From: Acidiphilium iwatense
GTDB lineage: Bacteria; Pseudomonadota; Alphaproteobacteria; Acetobacterales; Acetobacteraceae
NCBI RefSeq assembly: GCF_021556475.1
Contig: NZ_JAKGBZ010000012.1
Coordinates: forward strand, 38,944-102,943
Length of the DNA stretch: 64,000 nucleotides
Reading direction: 5' to 3'
The notes beneath the pieces were generated by a model that was given only the letters and a program-made list of their open reading frames with translations, searched no databases and was not told the origin of the DNA. The position numbers and the translations under genes are program-made. Shown here piece after piece: positions 46,540 to 59,487 of this stretch. Position 1 is the stretch's first letter, and each line of letters begins with the position of its first letter.

Positions 46540-47022
46540 TTGACAGTCGCGGCCGGCAGACTGCGCATCGTCGCGATCGGGCGCGACACCACCGGCCCCG
46601 AAACCGAACTTTTGCGCCGCTACGCGGCACGGCTCAGGCCGCCGCCCGAGCTGATCGCTTTGCCCGACGGGCACGGCAGCCCGGTCGAAATCAAGCGCCG
46701 CGAGGCCGAGGCGATCCTCAAGCGCCTCGGCGCCGGCGATTTCGTGATCGCCCTCGATCAGGCGGGTTCGGCCCCCGACAGTCTCGGCCTTGCCGCGCAG
46801 CTCGCCCGCTGGCGCGAAACCGGCCGTGCGCTTGCCTTCGTGATCGGTGGCGCCGAGGGTCTGGACGGCGCGGTGATCGGAAGGGCGGAGGCGACGCTGT
46901 CGCTCGGCCGCCTCACCTTCCCGCATCTGCTCGCCCGCGCGATCCTTGCCGAGCAGCTCTACCGCGCGCAGAGCATACTCGACGGTCACCCCTATCACCG
47001 TGCCGGCCGGCCAACGCGCTGA
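46540..47022 (+). CDS. rlmH: 23S rRNA pseudouridine-1915 N3-methyltransferase
   Basis: This 160-residue SPOUT enzyme methylates pseudouridine 1915 of 23S rRNA in the assembled ribosome. LRIVAIGRDTTGPETELLRRYAARL opens the protein, FVIGGAEGLDGAVIGRAEATLSLGRLTFPHLLARAILAEQLYRA is the knot and SAM site, and HPYHR ends it. The start is a TTG at 46540 with GGAGG upstream. It is the last gene of the proA-nadD-rsfS-rlmH run. Confidence 0.93.
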   Translation: MTVAAGRLRIVAIGRDTTGPETELLRRYAARLRPPPELIALPDGHGSPVEIKRREAEAILKRLGAGDFVIALDQAGSAPDSLGLAAQLARWRETGRALAFVIGGAEGLDGAVIGRAEATLSLGRLTFPHLLARAILAEQLYRAQSILDGHPYHRAGRPTR

Positions 47023-47157
47023 GGCCGCTATCGCGAGGCGCACTGCGACGGCGCGACCCCATGCCGCAACAGCCCGGCTGGATTGTGTTGATTCGGATTG
47101 TAAAATAGTTAGATTGCCTACCTTATTGACATAAACGGCCTGGAGCCGCACCAACCC

Positions 47158-47751
47158 ATGACTCCGATCTGGCTTGAATCTCGCCCCGTCACGATTGTCT
47201 TCTGGCTGGCTTTCGCCGCTTGTTTCCTGCCGGAAATGATCGGTGCGCGCTGGCAAGCCTCCGGCAAAGCCGATCGGCGCCACGACCGCTGGTCGCATCC
47301 GATCCTGATCGTCGGGCTGGTAGGCGGCGCTACCCTCGCCTTCAACGTCTCGGCTTCGTGGCCGGCGGCCCGCATCGGCGCGGACCAGGCGGCGATGCTG
47401 CTTGCCGGAACCCTGGTCATGGTCGGCGGCGCCGCGTTCCGTTGGTATTCGATCCGCGTTCTCGGCCGGTTCTTCACGCGCGACGTCGCGATTCGCGAAG
47501 GTCATCGGATCGTCCGCGACGGCCCCTATCGTTACCTTCGCCATCCATCCTATAGCGGCGGGATTCTTTCGATGTTCGGCGTCGGCCTGGCGCTCGGCAA
47601 TTGGGTCAGCCTCGCCGTCATCACCGGCGCGGCTCTCGCCGTCTACGCCTATCGCATGAAGGTGGAAGAACAAGCGCTGTCCGAAGCCTTCGGCGACTCC
47701 TATCGCGCCTACCGGCGCGAAACCAAGCGGCTTCTTCCCTTCGTCTATTGA
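47158..47751 (+). CDS. Isoprenylcysteine carboxyl methyltransferase (ICMT)-like membrane protein
   Basis: This 197-residue protein has four to five helices and the ICMT/PEMT motif IVRDGPYRYLRHPSYSGGIL (about 118-137), with EEQALSEAFGDSYRAYRRETKRLLPF near the end. In bacteria these methylate small lipids or quinone-like compounds rather than prenylated proteins; the substrate here is unknown. It precedes two VC0807-like genes by 18 bp and may be cotranscribed. Confidence 0.82.
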   Translation: MTPIWLESRPVTIVFWLAFAACFLPEMIGARWQASGKADRRHDRWSHPILIVGLVGGATLAFNVSASWPAARIGADQAAMLLAGTLVMVGGAAFRWYSIRVLGRFFTRDVAIREGHRIVRDGPYRYLRHPSYSGGILSMFGVGLALGNWVSLAVITGAALAVYAYRMKVEEQALSEAFGDSYRAYRRETKRLLPFVY

Positions 47752-47769
47752 ACGGACGACCGAAAGCCC

Positions 47770-48441
47770 ATGACCGACAGCACCGGCATCAGGCGATCCG
47801 CACTGCGAAACGGTACCGGCGTCGCCGGCGAAATCCTGGTCAATTTCGTGCTTCCCTATGCGATCTATGCCGGTTCGGAAGCGTATATTGGCAAGGTCCA
47901 CGCCCTGCTCGCGGCATCGGCACCGCCGATCGTCTGGAGCGTCACCGAATTTATTCGCAAACGCCGCATCGACGCGGTCTCCATGCTGGTGATCGCCGGC
48001 ATCGTCCTCTCGATTCTCGCCTTTTTCGGCGGCGGCTCGGTGCGTTTCCTGCAATTGCGCGAAAACCTGGTCACCGGCCTGATCGGTCTGGTGTTCCTCG
48101 GCTCGGCGGCGATCGGCAAGCCGCTGATCTACCAGCTCGCCCGCGCGAGCATGATGCGGAAATCCCCGACCGAGGCGGAACGGTTCGAACGGCTGCGCGA
48201 CAACCGGCATTTCCGCCGCACCATGACGATCATGACCCTGGTCTGGGGGGGCGGCCTGATCGCCTCGGCCGCACTCGCCTGCGTGTTGGTTTTCACCATG
48301 TCGATCCGGCATTACCTCATCGCGAGCCCGATCATCGGCTACGGGATTATCGGCCTTCTGATCCTCTGGAGCACCTGGTATGGCAAGCGGCAGAGGCGGC
48401 GTGGCGAAGCCGCCCGCGCCGTTGGCCTGACCTCGATCTGA
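47770..48441 (+). CDS. VC0807-family membrane protein, copy 1
   Basis: This 223-residue integral membrane protein has about six helices and family segments VNFVLPYAIYAGSEAYIGKVHALLAASAPPIVWSV and LVTGLIGLVFLGSAAIGKPLIYQLARA. Function is unknown. It is paralogous along its length to the next gene, pointing to a tandem duplication. A cytosolic KRQRRRGE tail follows the last helix. Confidence 0.75.
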   Translation: MTDSTGIRRSALRNGTGVAGEILVNFVLPYAIYAGSEAYIGKVHALLAASAPPIVWSVTEFIRKRRIDAVSMLVIAGIVLSILAFFGGGSVRFLQLRENLVTGLIGLVFLGSAAIGKPLIYQLARASMMRKSPTEAERFERLRDNRHFRRTMTIMTLVWGGGLIASAALACVLVFTMSIRHYLIASPIIGYGIIGLLILWSTWYGKRQRRRGEAARAVGLTSI

Positions 48442-48485
48442 CGGCCCGGTTTCATTTGCGCGCCGGGTTCGATAGGAAAGATGCC

Positions 48486-49127
48486 ATGACCGGCTGGATC
48501 ACCCGCAAGCGCGTCCTGTTCGCGTTCGAAATCCTGTTCAACTTCCTGCTCCCCTGGGCGTGCTACCGGCTGGCCAAACCGCATGTCGGCCAGATCCACG
48601 CCATCATGGCCTCCGCCGCCCCGCCGATGGCCTGGAGCCTGATCGAATTCGCCCGCAAGCGGCGCATCGACGCGATTTCGGTCATGGTGCTCGGCGGCAT
48701 CGGGCTTTCGCTGGTCGGTTTCGCGCTCGGCGGCTCGCCCAAATTGCTGCTGATGCGCGAATCCCTCATCACCGGCCTGATCGGCATCGTTTTCATCGCC
48801 TCGGCGATCATCGGCAAACCGCTGATCTATGTCCTCGCGAGCGCCAGCCTCAAGCGCCAATCGCCCGAAGACAGCGCGGAATTCGCGGCCTTTCGGGACC
48901 GCCCCGGCTTTCGCCGCATGATGACGATGATGACCATCGTTTGGGGCGCGGGATTCATCGCCGAAACGACCATCCGCAGCGTGCTGGTGTTTTCGCTGCC
49001 GGTGGGCCGGTTCCTGATCGTCGGCCCGATCGTCGGCTACGCCACCATCGGGCTCCTCATGGTCTGGACGTTTCTCTACGGCCGCGCGGCGGAGAAGCGC
49101 GGCGTCATGGCGGCGAACGACCCCTGA
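48486..49127 (+). CDS. VC0807-family membrane protein, copy 2
   Basis: This 213-residue paralogue of the preceding gene shares EILFNFLLPWACY, IHAIMASAAPPMAWSLIEF and LITGLIGIVFIASAIIGKPLIYVLASASL. The copies are diverged well beyond a recent duplication. The ATG at 48486 has AGGAAAG about five bases upstream. Function is unknown; the pair may form a heteromer (inference). Confidence 0.75.
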   Translation: MTGWITRKRVLFAFEILFNFLLPWACYRLAKPHVGQIHAIMASAAPPMAWSLIEFARKRRIDAISVMVLGGIGLSLVGFALGGSPKLLLMRESLITGLIGIVFIASAIIGKPLIYVLASASLKRQSPEDSAEFAAFRDRPGFRRMMTMMTIVWGAGFIAETTIRSVLVFSLPVGRFLIVGPIVGYATIGLLMVWTFLYGRAAEKRGVMAANDP

Positions 49128-49284
49128 CGATCGCCGGCATGGTCCCGAACCATGCAATCGACACGCCCCTTGCAAACCGATCCTTGCGAAATCGGCATGA
49201 GTCGAACGGCGCCCGTGGTATTAATATATTCGGCAGTGGCAATGGCCACGCTGGTCATGCCGCATATCGACAACATCGAAGCCG

Positions 49285-49755
49285 ATGGTGAGTCCGATGC
49301 GCCACCCAGTTCGCTCGCTGATCGTCACAACCCTCGCGGCAGTGGCCACGCTGGCCCTATCCGGCGGCACCGCCCGCGCGGCGCCGACAACCTATGGCCA
49401 CTCGCTGTTCTGCCAGGCCACCGCGTTCCGCGACCATGAGGCGATCGGATTCCCCGCCTATTGCCGGAGCATCGCGGCCGCGCTGCGCAGCAACGGCCAG
49501 TTCAGCGCGGCCCTCGCCAATGCCCACCGGGTCGATGCGACCATTCTGTTCACCGCTCTGCCCGATGGCCGGATCGTCGCCGCTCTGTTCGTCGACGGCA
49601 CCGGCCATATGGTGATCGACCGGGGCCTGATGAACGCGCTGCAGCCGGTGCGGTATGAGCTTGAGTCGCATCACGCTCAGACCTTCCTGCTGCCGATCGG
49701 GCTTCAGGTGGTCGACAATACCCCGGTCGCGGTCTATCGGCTGAGAAATCGGTAA
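49285..49755 (+). CDS. Hypothetical exported protein
   Basis: This is a 156-residue protein with a signal peptide (about 1-33, ending TARAA). The mature part contains three cysteines in FCQATAFRDHEAIGFPAYCRSI and short polar segments, with no domain I recognise. The start could be ATG 49285 or 49297. It is followed by about 190 bp without a gene. Confidence 0.6.
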   Translation: MVSPMRHPVRSLIVTTLAAVATLALSGGTARAAPTTYGHSLFCQATAFRDHEAIGFPAYCRSIAAALRSNGQFSAALANAHRVDATILFTALPDGRIVAALFVDGTGHMVIDRGLMNALQPVRYELESHHAQTFLLPIGLQVVDNTPVAVYRLRNR

Positions 49756-49942
49756 TTAAATTTCAAACTTGCCGAAAACCCGACCCAGACGCTGATTCTC
49801 CCTTGAGTTGCCATCACGGGATCACTAAAACTTAACATGGTGGACATCAGGGGCAACTCCCTGCGGACATGGCAGATCGAGCTTCTTTTGACCATCGAGA
49901 AGGCTGAATCCGCATGTCATCCGTGCCGGAGGTGTTCGCGAT

Positions 49943-51607
49943 TTGCCGTCCTACCTTGCACCTGAGCTTGTGCCCGCCCCTCCCGAACCGGCACAAGGAC
50001 TCCGCTCCATCATCGCCGCGTTCGACTGGGCGAGGACTTCGCTTGGGCCGATCGCGACCTGGCCGGACATTCGCCGCACCACGCTCGACCTGATTCTTCC
50101 CTCGAAGTCGGCGATCGCGACGCTCTGGGGCGCGGACGGAATCATGATCTACAACGAGGCCTATGGCCGCTTCGCCGGCCGGCGGCATCCGGCGATTTTA
50201 GGTATGCCGATCGAACGGGCCTGGCCGGAGATGGCCGAGTTCAGCCGCTCCGTGCTCGATCAGGTTCATAGCGGCCTGGCGATGCGCTACCGGGATCACG
50301 AACTGATCCTGAACCGGAACGGCAGACCCGAGCAAGTCTGGCTCAACTTCAGTTGCAGCCCGATTGCCGATGCGGCGGGACGAATCGACGGCGTGCTGGT
50401 CATCATCGCCGAGACGACCGGCCGGATCCGCGAGTACGAACGGGTGGAGGGCGCGCTGCGCCAGGCCCAGAAAATGGAGGCAATCGGCCAGCTTACCGGT
50501 GGAATTTCACATGATTTCAACAACTTGCTCACCGGTATTCTCGGCAATCTCGACATGCTCGCCGCAAGGCTGGATCAAGGTGACCGCGAATCCGCGAATT
50601 CCTATCTCGACGGCGCCCGCAGCGCCGCGAGTCGCGCCGCCGGCCTGACCCAGCGGCTTCTCGCATTTTCCCGGTGCCAGACCCTCACCCCGGCCCCGAT
50701 CGATGTCGAAATCCTGCTTGCCGATATGCAGGAGCTGATCGGCTGCACCGTCGGGCCGGCCATTACGGTCGCCAGCCGATGCGAAGCGGGGGTATGGACG
50801 CCCTATTGCGATCGTAACCAGCTCGAAAATGCCCTGCTCAACCTTGCGATCAACGCGCGCGACGCGATGCCGGACGGGGGCACCCTCACCATCGAAGCGG
50901 CCAATGCGACCCTTCGCTCATCCGGGATGAAGGATGGCTGCGAACCCGGTGATTACGTGATGCTCTCGGTTACCGATACCGGGACCGGAATGAGCGCCGA
51001 CACGCTCACCCGAGCCTTCGAGCCGTTCTTCACGACCAAACCGAGCGGTCAGGGCACCGGGCTCGGGCTGTCGATGGTCTACGGCTTCATCAAGCAATCG
51101 GGCGGGCACATCGAGCTTCGCAACATGCCGTGCGGCGGCGTCGTCGTGCGGCTGTTCCTGCCGCGCCGTCGCGGCGCCGCGCAACCCGACCCGCTCCCCG
51201 ATCGCTTCCCATGCCCTGCGCCTTCCCGGCTTGCGCGCCCTGGCGAAACCATCCTCATCATCGATGACGAAGCCTGTCTGCGCTCGGTTCTGGGCGATAT
51301 GCTCGGCGAACTGGGTTTCGCGGTGCTCGAAGCGCAGGACGCCGAAACCGGGCTCGGCATCGTGCGGTCCGCCGCCCGAATCGACCTGCTGATCGCCGAT
51401 ATCGGCCTGCCGGGCCGGATGAACGGTCAACACCTCGCGACGCGAGCGCGGGACGAACGTGCGGATTTGCCGGTCTTGTTCATGACCGGCTTCACCGAAG
51501 GGGGCGAACCGGCGAATGCCTCGGCCGCGCCGGATACCGATCTGCTGGCGAAGCCGTTTTCGTTCGATCAGCTTGCAACCCGGATCGCCCGGCTGCTCGG
51601 GCGGTAA
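49943..51607 (+). CDS. Hybrid sensor histidine kinase with receiver domain
   Basis: This 554-residue cytoplasmic kinase has a PAS-like sensor region (about 25-165), a HisKA domain with the phospho-acceptor in IGQLTGGISHDFNNLLTGI (His about 193), an HATPase domain (N-box NALLNLAINARDAM, G-boxes DTGTGMS and GTGLGLSMVYGF) and a C-terminal receiver (about 435-554; IIDDEACLRS, phospho-Asp in DLLIADIGLPG, Lys in DLLAKPFS). No membrane helix is present, so it senses an internal signal. The start is a TTG at 49943 with GGAGG ten bases upstream. No cognate regulator is adjacent. Confidence 0.9.
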   Translation: MPSYLAPELVPAPPEPAQGLRSIIAAFDWARTSLGPIATWPDIRRTTLDLILPSKSAIATLWGADGIMIYNEAYGRFAGRRHPAILGMPIERAWPEMAEFSRSVLDQVHSGLAMRYRDHELILNRNGRPEQVWLNFSCSPIADAAGRIDGVLVIIAETTGRIREYERVEGALRQAQKMEAIGQLTGGISHDFNNLLTGILGNLDMLAARLDQGDRESANSYLDGARSAASRAAGLTQRLLAFSRCQTLTPAPIDVEILLADMQELIGCTVGPAITVASRCEAGVWTPYCDRNQLENALLNLAINARDAMPDGGTLTIEAANATLRSSGMKDGCEPGDYVMLSVTDTGTGMSADTLTRAFEPFFTTKPSGQGTGLGLSMVYGFIKQSGGHIELRNMPCGGVVVRLFLPRRRGAAQPDPLPDRFPCPAPSRLARPGETILIIDDEACLRSVLGDMLGELGFAVLEAQDAETGLGIVRSAARIDLLIADIGLPGRMNGQHLATRARDERADLPVLFMTGFTEGGEPANASAAPDTDLLAKPFSFDQLATRIARLLGR

Positions 51608-51624
51608 AATATCTCGGGCGCGGT

Positions 51625-52641
51625 TCAGCCGCGCAGGATATCCCGCAAGGCGCGGGCCTGATCCGGCCAGCCGGGAAGGCTGCGGGCATGGGTCCAGGCG
51701 TGACCGCCCATGTCGGCGCGCAGGGAGGGGCTGAAAATCAGCCTGCGCATCGCCTTGGCGAGCTGCGTCGCGTCATCGACCGGAGCAACCACGCCCGCCG
51801 CCGGCGGCACCAGGCTGCCGGCCGCGCCGCCGTCGGTGATCGCCACCGGCAGGCCGCGCGCCATCGCCTCGGCGATCGCCATGCCGAATCCCTCGAACCG
51901 GGTTGCCAAGGCGAATAATTCGGCATCCGCCCATGCCCGCTCCAGCGCCTCGCCTTCGAGCGCACCCCGCCGATCCACCCGAGCGGCAATGCCAAGTGTC
52001 GTGACCAGCGTGTCGAGCTCGGCGGCATAGGCCGGATCGCGCGGCTCTCCGGCCAGGATGAGCCGCCAGTCCAGATCGGCGAGCGTCGCGAGCGCTCTGA
52101 GCAGGATATCGTGGCCTTTGCGATAGCTCAGCGTGCCGAGGCTCAGGATCGTGCATTGCGTGCCGTCCGGCCGGTTCGGGTCGATCGCGCGGCGCGGCTG
52201 CTGATCGGTCCCCGGCACAAGCACATGCAGCCGCTCGCGGATCACGCCGAATTCACTCGAAAGCCGGTCGGCGATCGGTTCGCTCGCGGCGACGACCCGA
52301 CCGAATCCCGGCAGCACGGCGAGTTCGAGCGATTTCAGCCGGCGCCGGCGCGGCTCGGGCGTTCCCGGTTCGAGCGCGGTCGGATGATGAACCAGGGCAA
52401 CCGCACCGCGTGCCTGCAAGGCGGGAATCACCGCCTCCGCCGATTCGAAGGCCGCTCCTTCGACAATGATCATCTCGCCGTGACCGAACCGGGACGCGAG
52501 ATCGGGCGCGGCCGGCCCGTCGAGTGCGACGATATCGGCCTCCCCGCCCATATCCCGCCAGGCGGTGAGCAGCCGGCGATGATAGAAAGACGCGCCGGTC
52601 ACGGTTTCGAACGGCGCCGCGGTGATCAATGCAAGACGCAT
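51625..52641 (-). CDS. Glycosyltransferase family 4
   Basis: This 338-residue GT-B transferase has a family 1/4 donor-binding domain: ILSLGTLSYRKGHDILLRAL (about 170-189), LILAGEPRDPAY, and the E-x7-E-like segment ATRFEGFGMAIAEAMARGLPVAITDGGAAGSLV (about 247-279). It probably adds a hexose to a lipid- or surface-linked acceptor. The ATG at 52641 (MRLALITAAPFETVTGASFY) is the natural start. It converges on the kinase gene. Confidence 0.85.
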   Translation of the reverse strand: MRLALITAAPFETVTGASFYHRRLLTAWRDMGGEADIVALDGPAAPDLASRFGHGEMIIVEGAAFESAEAVIPALQARGAVALVHHPTALEPGTPEPRRRRLKSLELAVLPGFGRVVAASEPIADRLSSEFGVIRERLHVLVPGTDQQPRRAIDPNRPDGTQCTILSLGTLSYRKGHDILLRALATLADLDWRLILAGEPRDPAYAAELDTLVTTLGIAARVDRRGALEGEALERAWADAELFALATRFEGFGMAIAEAMARGLPVAITDGGAAGSLVPPAAGVVAPVDDATQLAKAMRRLIFSPSLRADMGGHAWTHARSLPGWPDQARALRDILRG

Positions 52642-52841
52642 GCGGGACTGAATGCCATAGGCTGTCGGGACTGGCCACCCGGCTCCGCGCATCCCACCGT
52701 AACGGGACAACCATCACCTGCCATACCCGCAACAGGCAATCGCGAGGCGCGCAGCGCTGACGCCTGCGACATTGCCGTCATCACTAGGAGCGCAATGACG
52801 CGCGCCGAATGAATTTCATCCGGTGAGGTCAGCATTCCCCC

Positions 52842-53252
52842 TCAGGCCCGAACCGCAAGAGCGACCGGTGCCGCCGCTCGCTGCATCGGATGAGCTCCGC
52901 ATGCGGACGGGTAGTGCGTGTCGGCCTCGCCCGGCCCCAGAGCCTGAACGATCGTCGCGATGACGCGCTGCTGGGTATCGATCGCCTGCAGCAGCAATGC
53001 CCGGTTCCTGCCGATCGCCGCATCGAGCCGCTGTCGGAGCGCCGCGCTTCCCGGCCGATCCTGCCCGAATGCCGGTACGGGGCGCGAATCGATCATCGAT
53101 TCCAGGCGCATGATCGCCATGCGTTTGGTCTCGGCAAACCGGCAGCTTTCACTGAAATCGACTCTGGCCAGTGCATCGTTCTCCGCTTCGATCACGCGGG
53201 CCAGTTCGGCCGTCGCCGCGATCCATTCCGCCGTCTCGGGTGGTGCGGTCAT
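52842..53252 (-). CDS. FlgN-like flagellar protein (putative)
   Basis: This 136-residue, largely helical protein overlaps the rod-binding gene by 4 bp and ends the flgI operon. Residues about 10-110 form long helices (AATAELARVIEAENDALARVDF; LDAAIGRNRALLLQAIDTQQRVIATIVQAL), like FlgN chaperones for hook-junction proteins. Sequence identity to FlgN is weak, so the name rests on position, size and helix pattern. Confidence 0.55.
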   Translation of the reverse strand: MTAPPETAEWIAATAELARVIEAENDALARVDFSESCRFAETKRMAIMRLESMIDSRPVPAFGQDRPGSAALRQRLDAAIGRNRALLLQAIDTQQRVIATIVQALGPGEADTHYPSACGAHPMQRAAAPVALAVRA

Positions 53253-53581
53253 CGCTGGAAGGCTCCCTTCATGGTGGTTTCACCGGTTGGTGCTTTGGCG
53301 GACAGTGCCCGTTCGATCATCGGCGCAAGACCCAGGCCGCCGCGCGCCTCCATCGATTTCGCGATCGCCTCGATCAGGAAAGGGCGAAACGCCCTGACCG
53401 CTCCGCCACTGCCGAAAGGCGGGTCGGCCTTGCCCAGAGTGGCGAATATCGGCTTGAGCAACTGGGCGATCGCCATCGCCTCGAATTTATGCGCGGCGGC
53501 CGCATCGCCGCCCGGCATGGAGGCCCGATTCTCCGGTCGCGGCAGATAGCGGGCTGCAATGGCGGGAACCGTGCCGGTCAT
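53249..53581 (-). CDS. flgJ: Flagellar rod-binding protein (FlgJ N-terminal type)
   Basis: This 110-residue protein matches the rod-binding domain of FlgJ (AAAHKFEAMAIAQLLKPIFATL and FRPFLIEAIAKSMEARGGLGLAPMI), without the muramidase domain. The single-domain form is normal in alphaproteobacteria. It caps the rod during assembly in the periplasm. It overlaps flgI by 4 bp and the FlgN-like gene by 4 bp. Confidence 0.85.
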   Translation of the reverse strand: MTGTVPAIAARYLPRPENRASMPGGDAAAAHKFEAMAIAQLLKPIFATLGKADPPFGSGGAVRAFRPFLIEAIAKSMEARGGLGLAPMIERALSAKAPTGETTMKGAFQR

Positions 53582-54720
53582 TGCACGATCAACTGGGCCT
53601 GCAGCGCGCCCGCCGCCTTGATCGCCTGGAGAATGCTGATCATGTCGTGCGGCGCGACGCCCAGGGCGTTCAGCCCCGAAACGAGCTGGCGAAGGCTGAT
53701 ACTGCCCCGAAGTATGTCCAATTTCTTGCCTTTCCCTTTGTTGACCGAGATATGCGTCACCGCGGTCGCCACGGTATGCCCCGTCGCGAACGGGTTCGGC
53801 TGGCTGACCACCGGCAGATTGGTCACCCGGACCGTCAGATCGCCCTGGGCGATCGCCACCGTGCTGATCCGCACATCCGCGCCCATGACGATCGTGCCGG
53901 TGGCTTCATCGACCACCACGGTCGCCGGCACCGACGGCCTCACCCTCAAATCCTCGATATTCGCGAGATCCTGGACCACGTTGCGCCCTTTAAGATCCAG
54001 CGCGACAGTGCGCGGGTCGTCCATCGTCGCGACACCGGGCCCCAACCGCGCGTCGATCGCGCGGACGATGCGTTCGGCGGTGGTGAAATCGGGGTTGCGC
54101 AGCTCGAGCTTCGGCGCGGTCTGGGTTGCCAGGCTGAAATTGACCGAACGCTCGACGATCGCGCCATTGGTGATGCGCCCCACCGTCGGCACGCCCTGGG
54201 TGAAGGACGCGTTTGCCCCGTGCGCCGAAATCGCGCCGGTCACCAGAGACCCCTGTGCGACGGCATAAACCTGCCCATCGGCGCCGAGCAGCGGTGTGAC
54301 CAGAAGCGTGCCGCCGGTCAGATCCTTGGCGTCGCCCATGGCCGACACCGTCACGTCGATCTGCTCGCCGCTGTGCGAAAATGCCGGCAGATTTGCGGTG
54401 ACCATGACGGCGGCGATATCCTTGGTCCGCAATTGCGCCGCCTGATCCTGGGTATTGACCCCGAGCCGCTCCAGCATGCCGATCAGCGACTGGCGGGTGA
54501 AGATCGCGTTGTTGAGCGTATCGCCGGTACCGTTGAGGCCGACAACCAGCCCGTAGCCGATCAACTGATTGTCGCGGATGCCCTGGATATCGGTGATGTC
54601 CTTGATCCGCACCTGCGCCCAGGCCGGCGCCGCGCCCATAGGAAGCAGAACGAGCAGCAGCCCAAGCCGGACCAGCGATGTCAGGCGTCGTGCGACTCGG
54701 CGTTGGGGTCGGTCCGGCAT
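53578..54720 (-). CDS. flgI: Flagellar P-ring protein FlgI
   Basis: This 380-residue exported protein forms the P ring around the flagellar rod in the peptidoglycan. A signal peptide ends at AWAQ (about 35). The family core follows: IKDITDIQGIRDNQLIGYGLVVGLNGTGD, FTRQSLIGMLERLGV, VMVTANLPAF, VATMDDPRTVAL and LNALGVAPHDMISILQAIKAAGALQAQL. ATG 54720 is used; GTG 54726 is an alternative. It heads the minus-strand flgI-flgJ-flgN-like operon, divergent from fliX. Confidence 0.94.
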   Translation of the reverse strand: MPDRPQRRVARRLTSLVRLGLLLVLLPMGAAPAWAQVRIKDITDIQGIRDNQLIGYGLVVGLNGTGDTLNNAIFTRQSLIGMLERLGVNTQDQAAQLRTKDIAAVMVTANLPAFSHSGEQIDVTVSAMGDAKDLTGGTLLVTPLLGADGQVYAVAQGSLVTGAISAHGANASFTQGVPTVGRITNGAIVERSVNFSLATQTAPKLELRNPDFTTAERIVRAIDARLGPGVATMDDPRTVALDLKGRNVVQDLANIEDLRVRPSVPATVVVDEATGTIVMGADVRISTVAIAQGDLTVRVTNLPVVSQPNPFATGHTVATAVTHISVNKGKGKKLDILRGSISLRQLVSGLNALGVAPHDMISILQAIKAAGALQAQLIVQ

Positions 54721-54840
54721 GCTCACGAAGCCGGTTATCGCAGGGAAAAGTTAATAATTTGCAGCTATTTTCCGCCTCCAGGCTCGTTACCGGCCAAAAT
54801 TCGCTGCCGGCCGATCCACCTTAATTCAATGGAGCACCGC

Positions 54841-55233
54841 GTGACCCGCATCGCATCGCTCGGCCGGTTCAGCCCTCTGGCGATGGCCGCGCCGAGCCCC
54901 CGCCCGGACAACCCGGACTTCACCGTCACCTCCCCGCCGCCGCGCCAGGCGGCGGTGGTGACGCCGGCCGGCCTGACCGGCCTGATCGCGTTGCAGGACG
55001 ACGAATCGCCCTCACGGCGCGACCGCGCGGCGCAACGCGGCGCCAGACAGGCGCTCGATGCGCTTGGCGAGCTTCAGGCTGCCTTGCTGGGCGGCAGCCA
55101 GAGCACCGCCATGGCCGCGCTGAATGATGCGGTGGAGCGTATGGCGGAACCGGCCGATCCCGCGCTTGGCGCCATCATCGGGGCAATCCGGCTGCGGGCA
55201 CGAATCGAACTCGCCCGGCGCCGGCGGATATGA
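54841..55233 (+). CDS. fliX: Flagellar assembly regulator FliX
   Basis: This 130-residue protein matches FliX, the alphaproteobacterial protein that couples early flagellar assembly to FlbD-dependent gene expression. The typical region is LIALQDDESPSRRDRAAQRGARQALDALGELQAALLGG through RIELARRRR. The GTG at 54841 has GGAG six bases upstream; ATG 54829 is in frame but has no site. It is divergent from flgI. Confidence 0.82.
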   Translation: MTRIASLGRFSPLAMAAPSPRPDNPDFTVTSPPPRQAAVVTPAGLTGLIALQDDESPSRRDRAAQRGARQALDALGELQAALLGGSQSTAMAALNDAVERMAEPADPALGAIIGAIRLRARIELARRRRI

Positions 55234-55353
55234 CGGCTCGATGAAATGCCGCCCCGCCGCTCTTGGCGGCGCCATGGTGCGCCGCTATAAGCCGCCCAGC
55301 ATACGGCCCGCGGCGATCTCCGTACGGCCAGTCCGTTGGAGGAACTCGTATTC

Positions 55354-55770
55354 ATGTTAATCACTCTTGCCCCGGATTATCTGCCGAGCGAGGATGAGGA
55401 GTTCATGAATCCGATGCAGGTCGAATATTTCCGGCAACGCCTGCAGCGCTGGCGCCACGACCTGCTGATGGAGGCGAACGGCACCCTGGCCAGCCTGTCC
55501 GAGGGCGGCATTCTCGAACCCGACATCACCGACCGCGCCAGCGTCGAGACGGATCGGGCGCTTGAGTTGCGCACCCGCGACCGGGCGCGCAAGCTGATCG
55601 GCAAAATCGATCAGGCGCTGGCCCGAATCGAAACCGGCACTTATGGGTTCTGTGAGGAAACTGGCGAGCCGATCGGCCTGAAGCGGCTGATGGCGCGCCC
55701 GATCGCCACGTTATCCATCGAGGCCCAGGAGCGGCACGAGCGCCAGGAGCGCATCCAGCGCGACGACTGA
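55354..55770 (+). CDS. dksA: RNA polymerase-binding transcription factor DksA
   Basis: This 138-residue coiled-coil factor enters the RNA polymerase secondary channel and amplifies the ppGpp response. The tip sequence is in ILEPDITDRASVETDRALEL (about 56-75) and the zinc-finger region is GTYGFCEETGEPIGLKRLMARPIATLSIEAQERHE. Only one of four zinc cysteines remains, as in many alphaproteobacterial DksA proteins. ATG 55354 is used; an upstream TTG 55336 is also open. Confidence 0.9.
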   Translation: MLITLAPDYLPSEDEEFMNPMQVEYFRQRLQRWRHDLLMEANGTLASLSEGGILEPDITDRASVETDRALELRTRDRARKLIGKIDQALARIETGTYGFCEETGEPIGLKRLMARPIATLSIEAQERHERQERIQRDD

Positions 55771-55773
55771 GTT

Positions 55774-59468
<3,695 letters not shown>

Positions 59469-59487
59469 GGCGCCGGCACGCCCCCGG

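Noticed and set aside
45973..48312. A 779-codon minus-strand frame opposite rsfS-rlmH-ICMT-VC0807
   Set aside because: It is antisense to four well-supported genes and its translation is low-complexity charged sequence.
49152..49439. A small plus-strand frame starting MQSTRPLQT with a short hydrophobic stretch
   Set aside because: It overlaps the exported protein gene in another frame, and its second half is a shadow of that gene.
54727..54840. Sigma-54 promoter between flgI and fliX
   Set aside because: The GG and GC elements I could find are spaced 9 or 12 bases apart, not the required 10.
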